From Corynebacterium freneyi (lineage in GTDB: Bacteria > Actinomycetota > Actinomycetes > Mycobacteriales > Mycobacteriaceae), in assembly GCF_030408835.1 (NCBI RefSeq), contig NZ_CP047357.1, forward strand, positions 1,178,001 through 1,242,000: a stretch of 64,000 nt of DNA, in the 5' to 3' direction. Both the position numbers and the translations under genes were made by a program. Position 1 is the first letter of the stretch; each line of letters opens with the position of its first letter. Of the stretch, positions 33,147-40,442 are shown piece by piece. Under the pieces are notes generated by a model. The model had not been told where the DNA came from and did no database searches. It was given only the letters and a program-made list of their open reading frames with translations.

Positions 33147-34837
33147 TCGCGCGGAGGGTCGCCACGGTCGTCGTCTCGAGCGTGGCGCTGCTGGTTCTCA
33201 CGGCCCTATTGCCGTGGCTGACCGGACGAGAGCCGGCCTACGCGGTGCTGCGCGCCCGCGAACGCGAGCGCGAGGCCACCCCCGAGCTGATCGAGGCCAT
33301 CCGCACCGAGTACGACCTGCCGGCCAGTCCGTGGGAATCGCTGTCCCGGTGGTTCGGCGGCGCCGTCCGCGGCGACTTCGGCACCTCCTGGGTCACCGGC
33401 CGTGACGCGCTGGCCGCCGCCACCCACGGGCTCGGCATCACCATCGCGTTGACCATCGCCGCGACGGTGACCAGCGTCCTGCTGGCCTTCATCATCGTCC
33501 TGCCGCGCATCATCGGATCGCGGGCGGGGCGCTGGACTCCCGGCATCCTGGCGATTCTGGCGGCATTGCCCAGCTTCGTGCTGGCGGTGTTGCTGCTGTC
33601 GTGGTTCGCGGTCGGCTGGCGGATCTTCCCGGTCGGCGGGTGGAACTCCGTCGCCCACATGGTGCTGCCGACGCTGGCCATCGGCCTGCCCGCAGCCGGG
33701 CTCTACGGTCGTGTGTTGCTGATCTCCGTCGACACTGCGCTGGCGGAACCCTGGGTGGAATCGTGGCGTCTCAACGGTGTCGGGAAGTCCACGATCGTCG
33801 GCTACGTGGCCATGCGCGCCTTCCTGCCGACGCTGTCCCAGATCACGCTTTTCTTCGTGGGCACGCTGGCGGCGACCGCCGCGATCGAGGTCGCCTTCAA
33901 CATCCCCGGCTTCGGCCGTGACGTCGTCGACGCCGCCACCGCGGGCGACATCCCGGTCCTGCAGGCCGCGGTCGCCGTCGTGCTGCTGTTCGGCATCACC
34001 TTCGGCACGGTCGCCCAGGTCGCTCGTGCGAGCGTTGCGCGCAAGCTCGCGGGCGGCGCCGCTCCGGCCGCCCGCCCGACCGTCTTCGGCGGGGGCGTGG
34101 GGTTGGCGCTGTCCATGATCCCGATCGCCTTCATCGCGGCGGGCCTGCCCCGAAGCGCCGCCATCGAGTCCTCCCGGAGGCTGCAGGCGCCGTCGTGGTC
34201 GCATCCGCTCGGCACCGACCAACTCGGCCGCGACATCTGGGCGCGGCTCGCCGACGGCATCGGCTCCACCATCGGCATCGCAGTCATCGTGACCGTCATC
34301 TGCGCCCTCATCGCGCTCGTGCTTGGCCACATGGGCCCGTCGGTCCAGTACCTCGGCGACGCCATGAACGCCGTGCCCGCCATCCTCCTGGGCCTGGTGC
34401 TCGCCGGCGTCCTGGGGCGTTCGGTGCTCACCGCGTCCATCGCGGTGCTGCTGGTCGGCTGGATTCCGCTGGCCGCCCACTGCGCGGAAGTGGCGGCGGA
34501 GGCGGCGGCGACCGGGCATTACCGATACGCCCGGACGATGGGTGCCGGTCGTTGGCATCTGCTGCGCCACCACGTGCTGCCGACGACAGTTCCGGCCGTG
34601 ACCAAGCACGCCGTCACCCGCATCGCCCACAACGCCATCGCCCTGGCCTCGTTGGGCTTTCTCGGTGTCGGCGCCGCCGTGGGCAGCCCGGATTGGGGCG
34701 TGATCCTCAACGAATCCACCAATTATCTCGAACGGTCGCCGTGGATGGCCTGGGGGCCGATGATCGGTCTTGCCAGCCTCGGCGTCGCGGCCACGATCGC
34801 CACTGACCGCTTCGTCGGCCGGCGAGCCGCGAAATAG
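33143..34837 (+). CDS. Fused DppB-DppC type ABC permease
   Basis: Single 564-residue protein holding both permease subunits of an Opp/Dpp/Nik importer. The N-half (about 1-310) follows DppB: RTEYDLPASPWESLSRWFGGAVRGDFGTSW, then MRAFLPTLSQITLFFVGTLAATAAIEVAFNIPGFG. The C-half (about 330-564) follows DppC: HPLGTDQLGRDIWARLADGI, AVLLVGWIPLAAHCAEV, and GFLGVGAAVGSPDWGVIL. Usually these are two genes. The GTG start (33143) overlaps the binding-protein stop (GTGA). The frame is unbroken, so this is a true fusion rather than a sequencing artefact. Confidence 0.9.
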   Translation: MIARRVATVVVSSVALLVLTALLPWLTGREPAYAVLRAREREREATPELIEAIRTEYDLPASPWESLSRWFGGAVRGDFGTSWVTGRDALAAATHGLGITIALTIAATVTSVLLAFIIVLPRIIGSRAGRWTPGILAILAALPSFVLAVLLLSWFAVGWRIFPVGGWNSVAHMVLPTLAIGLPAAGLYGRVLLISVDTALAEPWVESWRLNGVGKSTIVGYVAMRAFLPTLSQITLFFVGTLAATAAIEVAFNIPGFGRDVVDAATAGDIPVLQAAVAVVLLFGITFGTVAQVARASVARKLAGGAAPAARPTVFGGGVGLALSMIPIAFIAAGLPRSAAIESSRRLQAPSWSHPLGTDQLGRDIWARLADGIGSTIGIAVIVTVICALIALVLGHMGPSVQYLGDAMNAVPAILLGLVLAGVLGRSVLTASIAVLLVGWIPLAAHCAEVAAEAAATGHYRYARTMGAGRWHLLRHHVLPTTVPAVTKHAVTRIAHNAIALASLGFLGVGAAVGSPDWGVILNESTNYLERSPWMAWGPMIGLASLGVAATIATDRFVGRRAAK

Positions 34838-34948
34838 GGGTCACTCCAGGACGACCCGGCCATAGGCGGGCATGGCCAGGTACATGCGCATCCTTGGCAG
34901 CCGTACCCCGGCACACGCTGCCCCCTATGTCCGGGACCCGGCGCCTGA
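34838..34948. other. Short interval before IS481, possible gene remnant
   Basis: About 110 bp separate the permease stop from the IS481 end. On the minus strand a reading frame ends in MYLAMPAYGRVVLE then TGA, with an in-frame TAG about 26 codons earlier, so at most a broken 3' remnant of a gene remains. No promoter or terminator is clear. Confidence 0.25.
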
Positions 34949-36024
34949 TGTACCCGGCCATCAGGTTGGTAGCAGTCGGCTGACCGGCGGGTGGCCTCCG
35001 AGTGCGCTGTGGCGTCGTTCAGTGTTGTAGTACTCCAGCCACGGCGCAAGGGCTGCCGTCCGATCACTGTTACAGGCGTAGATCTGGCGGTAGGCCCACT
35101 CGGTGGCCAGAGTGCGATTGAGGCGTTCGACCTTGCCGTTCTGCCATGGACAATGCGGCTTGATGAACTTCTGGACGATGCCATGTTCGGCGCACACCTC
35201 ACGCAATGAGTAGCGGTAGGCCCAGGCATTGTCGGTCATCAGCCGCTCGACCCGGTCGATGCCGTGCTCGGCGAAGTAGGCGATCGCCCGTTCCAGGAAA
35301 CCGGAGCAGGTGGCCCCCTTCTCGTCGGGGAGGACCTCGCTGTAGGCCAGGCGGGAATGGTCATCGACCATCGAGTGGACGTAGTCGTAACCGACTCTGG
35401 TCTTGCGGTCGCGTGGGGCGTTCGGGCGGCCATGGGCGCGCCATCCACCACCGTCGGGGATCTTGCCCAGCTTCTTGACGTCCATGTGCACTAACTCGCC
35501 CGGCCGGTCGCGCTCGTACCGCACTGCGGTGGTCTTGGATGAGCGGATCACCTCGCCGGTGATCGGGTCACATTGGCGCAGGTACGGAACACCGTGGCGG
35601 CGCAGAATACGCGAGACCGTCCGGGCCGGCACCCCGACGCGGGGACCGAGGACGTCCGGGCCCTCCCGATGCTCGGCACGCGCGGCAAGAACCTGCTTCT
35701 CGACCTCGGCACTGGTCTTGGTCGGCGAGGTGTGCGGGCGCGAAGAACGAGTCTGCAGGCCGGCCTCGCCCTCGGCGGCGAAGCGGTCGATCCAGGTCTT
35801 CACGCACTTGCGGGACACACCCATCGCCGCGGCGATGTGGGATTGGGGCCACCCGCACTGATGACGCTCGACGATCAGCCGGCGACCATGAACGGTCAAA
35901 CGAGCACTACCGTGGGACACGAGAACCTCCGGTTTGGAAGTGGGCCTTAGACAAGCCACATCCCATCCGGAGGTTCTCGCTTAATCAACCAGGCTCGCCG
36001 CTACCAACCTGATGGCCGGGTACA
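34949..36024 (-). mobile_element. IS481-family insertion sequence
   Basis: 1076-bp element bounded by perfect 25-bp terminal inverted repeats (34949-34973 and 36000-36024) beginning TGTACCCGG. It carries one intact transposase on the minus strand. Its right end stops one base before the stop codon triplet of nrdF on the shared strand (nrdF ends at 36026), so it sits exactly at the end of that gene. No clear target duplication: flanks read CCTGA on the left and CCTAG on the right. Confidence 0.92.
34961..35920 (-). CDS. IS481-family transposase
   Basis: DDE transposase of 319 residues. Seen: N-terminal helix-turn-helix (SHIAAAMGVSRKCVKTWIDRF), HMDVKKLGKIP (first Asp), RVERLMTDNAWAYRYS (second Asp) and KFIKPHCPWQNGKVERLNRTL (catalytic Glu), with C-terminal EYYNTERRHSALGGHPP. 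A GGAGG site five bases upstream favours GTG 35920 over the ATG at 35959. The 3' end of the coding region runs into the left inverted repeat. All catalytic residues are present and the repeats are perfect, so it is probably a recent insertion. Confidence 0.93.
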   Translation of the reverse strand: MSHGSARLTVHGRRLIVERHQCGWPQSHIAAAMGVSRKCVKTWIDRFAAEGEAGLQTRSSRPHTSPTKTSAEVEKQVLAARAEHREGPDVLGPRVGVPARTVSRILRRHGVPYLRQCDPITGEVIRSSKTTAVRYERDRPGELVHMDVKKLGKIPDGGGWRAHGRPNAPRDRKTRVGYDYVHSMVDDHSRLAYSEVLPDEKGATCSGFLERAIAYFAEHGIDRVERLMTDNAWAYRYSLREVCAEHGIVQKFIKPHCPWQNGKVERLNRTLATEWAYRQIYACNSDRTAALAPWLEYYNTERRHSALGGHPPVSRLLPT

Positions 36025-36025
36025 C

Positions 36026-37015
36026 CTAGAAGGCCCAGTCGCCGTCGTCGGTCTCCTCGGCCCGGCCGATCACGTACGACGAGCCCGAGCCCGAGAAGAA
36101 GTCATGGGTTTCCGCCGAATCCGGCGCGAGAGCGGCGAGAATTTCCGGTTCCACCTTCGCGGCCTCGACCTCGTACTGGGGGCGGTACCCGAGGTTCATC
36201 AGGGCCTTGTCGGCGTTGTAATGGACGAATGCCATGACTCCGTCGATCATCTCGAAGCCGTCGTAAAGCTCGGAAGAATAGGCCTTCTCCATGGCGAGCA
36301 GTTCTTCCACGAGGCCCAAGGTGAAATCCTCCATTTCCGCCCGCCGCTCCGGATGAGCCTCCAGGCCGCGCTGGTACTTGTAGCCGGAGTAGTAACCGTG
36401 GACGGCCTTGTCGCGCAGGATCAGGCGGATCATGTCGGCGGTGTTCATCATCACGCCCCTCGAGGAGAAACGCAACGGCAGGTAGAAGCCCGCGTACAGC
36501 AGCAGTGACGACAGCAGCGTCGCGGCCGCCTTGCGCTTCAGCGGGTCGGGCCCGCGGTAGTGGGCCATCACCGCCGTCGCACGGACCTGGAGCAGGGGAT
36601 TGGCGGTGGCCCATGCGTAGGCGTCGTCGATTTCGGCCGTCGAGCACATGGTGGAGAACACCGATGAGTAGCTCCGCGCGTGGACGGCCTGCATGAACGC
36701 GATGTTCGCGTAGACGGCCTGCTCGTGCTCCGTGCGGGCGTCGGGGATCTGGCTGACTTCGCCGACGGTCGCCTGCACCGTGTCCAACAGGGTCAGCCCG
36801 GTGAAGACGCGGACGGTCAGGTCCCGCTCGCGCTGCTCCATCTGCCGCCATTTCGGGAGGTCGTTGGATAGCGGCACCTTTTCCGGCAGCCAGAAGTTGG
36901 CGGTCAGGCGCTGCCAGATCTCCAGATCCTTGTCGTCCTGCAGCCGGTTCCAGTTGATCGGGCGCAGCGGGCGGGTGTCTCCGGGGCGCCATTCCGGCGG
37001 GGTGATGTCGATCAT
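36026..37015 (-). CDS. nrdF: Ribonucleotide reductase small subunit, class Ie-like (QSK) NrdF
   Basis: Protein of 329 residues, clearly NrdF by length and motifs ([28 protein letters not shown]-terminal [12 protein letters not shown] and acidic tail ending DDGDWAF). The metal site is altered. With a constant offset of 11 to the enterobacterial numbering, Asp78, His112 and His206 are kept, but the three glutamate ligands are Gln109 (QAVH), Ser169 (SSLLLYAGF) and Lys203 (RDKAVH). The radical tyrosine is Tyr116 (HARSY). This Q-S-K set marks class Ie subunits, which hold no metal and use a tyrosine modified to a DOPA radical, made with NrdI. The ATG at 37015 overlaps the nrdI stop (ATGA). No nrdE follows; an IS481 element abuts the stop codon. 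Confidence 0.93.
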   Translation of the reverse strand: MIDITPPEWRPGDTRPLRPINWNRLQDDKDLEIWQRLTANFWLPEKVPLSNDLPKWRQMEQRERDLTVRVFTGLTLLDTVQATVGEVSQIPDARTEHEQAVYANIAFMQAVHARSYSSVFSTMCSTAEIDDAYAWATANPLLQVRATAVMAHYRGPDPLKRKAAATLLSSLLLYAGFYLPLRFSSRGVMMNTADMIRLILRDKAVHGYYSGYKYQRGLEAHPERRAEMEDFTLGLVEELLAMEKAYSSELYDGFEMIDGVMAFVHYNADKALMNLGYRPQYEVEAAKVEPEILAALAPDSAETHDFFSGSGSSYVIGRAEETDDGDWAF

Positions 37016-37461
37016 GGGGTCGCGTGGTCCTTCGTGTGGTCGTTGGTCGGGTGGGTGCGGGCTGCGGTGGCCCAGAAGTCGGCGAGGCCCGCGCGGACGA
37101 CGTCGACGTCGTGGTCGGTGCCCAGCAGCTCGAAGTGGAAGAGCTCCGGGACCCCGCATTTCGCGGAGATGATCGGGCCGGCGCAGCAGAACGCCTCGCC
37201 GAAGTTGGTGTTGCCGGAGGTGATGACGCCGCGGATGAGCGCGCGATTGTCCGGGTCGTTGAGGAACCGGATCACCTGTTTCGGCACCGCGTGCCGCAGT
37301 GCGCCGCCCCCGTAGGTCGGGGTGATCAGGACGTACGGGCGCCTGACGCGCAGTGGCGGGTCTTTCGGGGCGAGCGGTATGCGCACTGCCTCGAGCCCCA
37401 CTTTCTCGACGAAGCGCCGCGTGTTCTCCGATGCGGATGAGAAGTAGACGATGAGTCCCAT
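37012..37461 (-). CDS. nrdI: NrdI flavodoxin-like activator of the RNR small subunit
   Basis: Flavodoxin-like protein of 149 residues. Seen: [20 protein letters not shown] (phosphate loop), [22 protein letters not shown], and [18 protein letters not shown], all typical of NrdI. In class Ib it gives superoxide to build the manganese cofactor; in class Ie it is needed to generate the modified tyrosyl radical. Ribosome site AAAGGG precedes ATG 37461. It is first in a two-gene operon with nrdF, transcribed away from the flavin-binding genes across a 104-bp region. Confidence 0.93.
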   Translation of the reverse strand: MGLIVYFSSASENTRRFVEKVGLEAVRIPLAPKDPPLRVRRPYVLITPTYGGGALRHAVPKQVIRFLNDPDNRALIRGVITSGNTNFGEAFCCAGPIISAKCGVPELFHFELLGTDHDVDVVRAGLADFWATAARTHPTNDHTKDHATP

Positions 37462-37536
37462 TCATCCCTTTCCGGTAGGCCGAATATTGAAGTACGTAGC
37501 ACCGTAGTTTAGAGTGTGGTGCACCGATCAATCAAT

Positions 37537-37550
37537 CCCGCTCGAGCGGG
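37537..37550. promoter_or_regulatory. 14-bp perfect palindrome in nrdI/flavoprotein divergent region
   Basis: CCCGCTCGAGCGGG lies immediately before the AGAAGGAG ribosome site of the rightward gene. It may be an operator or a hairpin covering that site. The rest of the 104-bp gap has no recognisable NrdR box. Confidence 0.35.
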
Positions 37551-37565
37551 AGAAGGAGTAGTCAC

Positions 37566-37973
37566 ATGGCGCTCATCGACGAGAGCATGCGAGAAATGCT
37601 GTCCGAGCAGCTGCCCATCCTGGCGACCGTCACCGACGGCGAGCGGCCCAACGTCGGGCCGAAGCGATCGCTGCGCGCGTACGGCGACGATGCCCTGATC
37701 TACAACGAGAACACCGGCGGGCAGCACCTGGAGAACATCAGGGCCGGTTCGCCCGTCGCGGTGGCGGTCATCGACCGCCCGAACCTCGACGGCTACCGCT
37801 TCCTCGGCCGCGCGGAACTGCATGACGACGGCCCGGCGTGGGACGATTGCCTGGCGTTCGCCGCGGCCAACGGCATGGGCGAACCGAAGCACGCGGTGGT
37901 CATCCACATCGAGGAAGTGCATTCCCTGCGTTCCGGGCCGAAGGCCGGGACCCGGGTGGCTGGAGGGCGATGA
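37566..37973 (+). CDS. Pyridoxamine 5'-phosphate oxidase-like flavin-binding protein
   Basis: Protein of 135 residues with the split-barrel flavin-binding fold (PNPOx-like). Seen: LSEQLPILATVTDGERPNVGPKRSLRAY, GQHLENIRAGSPVAVAVIDRPNLDGYRFLGRAEL. Such proteins bind FMN or F420 and often act as small reductases. Strong AGAAGGAG site before ATG 37566. Its stop overlaps the start of a flavin reductase-like gene (ATGA), so both are made together, possibly as a flavin redox pair. Being divergent from nrdI, it may relate to radical generation, but this is only context. Confidence 0.8.
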   Translation: MALIDESMREMLSEQLPILATVTDGERPNVGPKRSLRAYGDDALIYNENTGGQHLENIRAGSPVAVAVIDRPNLDGYRFLGRAELHDDGPAWDDCLAFAAANGMGEPKHAVVIHIEEVHSLRSGPKAGTRVAGGR

Positions 37974-38467
37974 ACCCGGAAACCAATCATTTCGGCGAGG
38001 GGCTGCGAACGTTCTTCCGCGGCTGCGCGGCCGGGGTGTGGGTGATCACCACGGTCGACCCCGATGGGCGGCCGGTGGGCTTCACCGCGTCGTCCGTCGC
38101 GTCGGTGTCCCTCGATCCGGCGGTGTTCACCATCTCCATGCAGGCGGGCTCATCATCGTGGCCCGCCGTGGATGCGACCGGGCGGCTCATCGTCCATGCG
38201 CTGTCCTCCGGCCAGCAAGCCGTGGCACGCCTCTTCTCGACCTCCGGCGTCGACCGTTTCCGCGGCGTGAACTGGAGGCCGACGGCGGACGGCCTGCCGC
38301 TGATCGAGGGCTCCAACGGCTGGATGAGCGCGGAAATCCTCACGATCGTCCCGGTCGGGGAGTCGAGGCTGCTGCTGTGCAGGGCCACCGAGACCCACAT
38401 CCCGGGCAACCGCCGCCCGCCGCTGGTCCATCACGACCGCGCGTACTGGGCGACCATGCCCGCCTGA
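37970..38467 (+). CDS. Flavin reductase (HpaC/ActVB-like) domain protein
   Basis: Protein of 165 residues with the NAD(P)H:flavin oxidoreductase split-barrel fold. Seen: FFRGCAAGVWVITTVDPDGRPVGFTASSVASVSLDPAVFTISM (classic opening with GFTASS) in segments, followed by a C-terminal strand region LLLCRATETHIPG. It would supply reduced FMN or FAD to a partner. The coupling to the PNPOx-like gene and nearness to NrdI, which needs reduced FMN, make it a candidate NrdI reductase; this is an inference. It converges on the DtxR-family gene with only 3 bp between stops. Confidence 0.85.
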   Translation: MNPETNHFGEGLRTFFRGCAAGVWVITTVDPDGRPVGFTASSVASVSLDPAVFTISMQAGSSSWPAVDATGRLIVHALSSGQQAVARLFSTSGVDRFRGVNWRPTADGLPLIEGSNGWMSAEILTIVPVGESRLLLCRATETHIPGNRRPPLVHHDRAYWATMPA

Positions 38468-38470
38468 GGG

Positions 38471-39154
38471 TCAGCCGCGCGGCGCGGCGATGCGGATGGA
38501 TTCCGCCACGTCGACGGACACCGCGACGGCGCCGCCCTCCGGCGAGGCCGGTTCCAGGGCGATGACGCCCGACGACGCCCCGTCGTCGGAGATCGTGAAC
38601 CCCGCCCCGGGCACCACGCCCCGCGCGCCCAGATGGCGCAGCAGGGCGGGGTCGGCGTCCCTGATCCGCGTGATCTCGATGGCCTCGCCGATCCGCGACG
38701 ACGTCAGCGGGCGATCACCGCGATCGCCCAGGTCGCCGTCGGGCCCGGGGATGGGGTCCCCGTGGGGGTCGTGGGCGGGCGACCCCAGGTATTCGTTGAG
38801 GCGTTCCAGCATGCGGTCGGAGACGGCGTGCTCGAGCCGGTCGGCGTCCTCGTGGACTTCGTCCCAGGGGTAGCAGAGCACTTCGGCGAGGAACGTCTCC
38901 ACGAGCCGGTGCCGGCGCACCATCTGCAGCGCCAACCGCCGGCCCTCCGGGGTGAGCGACACGGCGCCGTAGGGCGCGTGCTCGACGAGTGACTGTTCCC
39001 GCAGGCGCCGGATCTGGTCCGACACCGACGACGGGCGCAGCCCCAGGTGGGCCGCCACCTCGGACGGCGGCACCGGCGCGCCCGACCATTCGGACAGCGT
39101 CCACAGGGTCTTCAGGTAATTCTGCGCGCTGTCGCTGAGGTCCGTGAGCTCCAT
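38471..39154 (-). CDS. DtxR/MntR-family metalloregulator
   Basis: Regulator of 227 residues. Winged helix: AQNYLKTLWTLSEW, VPPSEVAAHLGLRPSSVSDQIRRL; dimerisation/metal domain: RRHRLVETFLAEVLCYPWDEVHEDADRLEHAVSDRMLERL; a C-terminal FeoA/SH3-like domain (EAIEITRIRDADPALLRHLGARGVVPGAGFTI). The metal-binding His-x-x-Glu and Cys/Glu positions are those of the family. In corynebacteria one DtxR (iron) and one MntR (manganese) paralogue are usual; this context, not next to sigB/galE-type genes, favours MntR, but I am not sure. Confidence 0.85.
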   Translation of the reverse strand: MELTDLSDSAQNYLKTLWTLSEWSGAPVPPSEVAAHLGLRPSSVSDQIRRLREQSLVEHAPYGAVSLTPEGRRLALQMVRRHRLVETFLAEVLCYPWDEVHEDADRLEHAVSDRMLERLNEYLGSPAHDPHGDPIPGPDGDLGDRGDRPLTSSRIGEAIEITRIRDADPALLRHLGARGVVPGAGFTISDDGASSGVIALEPASPEGGAVAVSVDVAESIRIAAPRG

Positions 39155-39182
39155 GGCGTTCAGCCTAATCCGGGGGCGCGCG

Positions 39183-40442
39183 TCAGGGGTCGAGGGTCAC
39201 GTGGCGGTTCTCGTCGTCACGCGGCGCTACCGCCAGCGCCGCGGCCGGGAACAGCGCCGTGACCGCGAACAGCGCGGGAAAACCCACCGCCGCGACGATC
39301 GCGCCGGCGGCCGGGGGAGTGGCGGCGTAGATGATGTTCTGGAACGTGTTCTGCGTGCCCAGGGCGCGGCCGGACCACAGGGGACCGGCGTACTCGGCCA
39401 CGGCCGTGAAAGCCAGGCCATTCGGCGACACCGATGCGACGGCCACGGCGCCGATGACGATCGTCGCCATGATGCCCAGGGGGGAAGCGGCGACCGCATC
39501 CGCGCCGGACGTCTCGGAGGCCCCGGCCGTCCAGCCCGCGCCCAAGCCGTCGAAAAGCGACATGAGCACCAGCAAGCCCAGCGTGACGCAGGCGACGTGC
39601 CGGTACGGACGCAGACGCGACCGCGCCCGGTCGGAAATGAAGCCCATCGCGGCACGCGACCCCGCCCCGCACAACTGCGCCACCATGACGATGACGCCCG
39701 CGGACACCTCCGAATGGCCCCGCGCGATGAGCCACACCAAGATGAACGACCCCATCATCGACTGCGGCCACGACAACAGCGCCGAGGCGACGTGAATGCG
39801 CACCAGGTACCCCGAACCCCGGTACGGGCTCACCGCGGCCGCCGCATGGTCGGCCGAACCCGACTCCGGACGCGGCGGATCCTTGATGCCCAACAGACAC
39901 GCCACCGCCAGCAACCCGCACAGCACGGCGGCGAAGATCAGCGCGGCTCGGATGCCGTGGGCGGCGGCCAGCACCGGCAGCGTCACCGCCGACAGGGCCG
40001 AGCCCAGCGGCTGCGCCATCTGCCGGATGCCCATCGCCGTGCCGCGCTGCGACGGCGGGTACCAGCCCGACACCACGCGCCCCGACGCCGAATTCACCGA
40101 CGCCGCGGCGCAACCGGCGAGGAACAGGGCACCGGCGAGCAACACGGGGCCGCCGCCGGAGGCCCACGCGGCCATGCCGGTCATCGCGGCCGTCGACCCC
40201 AGGCCCGACGACAGGGCGGCGCGCTCGCCGAAGACGTCGACGAACCAGCCCCACGCGATGAGCGTGAACACGATGCCCGCCGCCGGCATCGCCGCGATCA
40301 ATCCCGCCGCGGGCAGCGACAGGCCCGATGCCGTCAGCGCCGGAATGAGAAACGGCGTGCCCATGTGGACGACGGAGGAGCCGACGGCGGCCAACGTCGA
40401 CAAGCCGAGGACGAAATGCCGGTACGCGGGGGAGGCGGACAC
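39183..40442 (-). CDS. MFS transporter
   Basis: Membrane protein of 419 residues with about twelve hydrophobic segments. MFS marks: GWFVDVFGERAALSSGLG after the second helix, GRVVSGWYPPSQRGTAMGIRQMAQPLGSAL, and GFISDRARSRLRPYRHV in the second half. This looks like the anion/aromatic-acid or nitrate/sugar-phosphate type of importer, not a drug exporter. Its GTG start (40442) shares a base with the stop of the IclR regulator, so the two are translated together. It might be a target of that regulator. Substrate unknown. Confidence 0.82.
   Translation of the reverse strand: MSASPAYRHFVLGLSTLAAVGSSVVHMGTPFLIPALTASGLSLPAAGLIAAMPAAGIVFTLIAWGWFVDVFGERAALSSGLGSTAAMTGMAAWASGGGPVLLAGALFLAGCAAASVNSASGRVVSGWYPPSQRGTAMGIRQMAQPLGSALSAVTLPVLAAAHGIRAALIFAAVLCGLLAVACLLGIKDPPRPESGSADHAAAAVSPYRGSGYLVRIHVASALLSWPQSMMGSFILVWLIARGHSEVSAGVIVMVAQLCGAGSRAAMGFISDRARSRLRPYRHVACVTLGLLVLMSLFDGLGAGWTAGASETSGADAVAASPLGIMATIVIGAVAVASVSPNGLAFTAVAEYAGPLWSGRALGTQNTFQNIIYAATPPAAGAIVAAVGFPALFAVTALFPAAALAVAPRDDENRHVTLDP

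Noticed and set aside
34944..36030. Target-site duplication of the IS481 element
   Set aside because: Flanks CCTGA and CCTAG share only three bases, too little to call a duplication.
36026..37015. NrdF as an ordinary manganese class Ib subunit
   Set aside because: Codons for Gln, Ser and Lys at three glutamate-ligand positions were rechecked on the sequence; a working dimetal site is not expected.
36026..37531. Longer NrdF frame starting upstream at 37531
   Set aside because: The extra residues overlap nrdI out of frame and are shadow sequence; the ATGA junction at 37015 gives the normal N-terminus.
37462..37565. NrdR box before nrdI
   Set aside because: No sequence close to the ACAC-TATAT-TTGTG type pattern was found, although class I RNR operons often have it.
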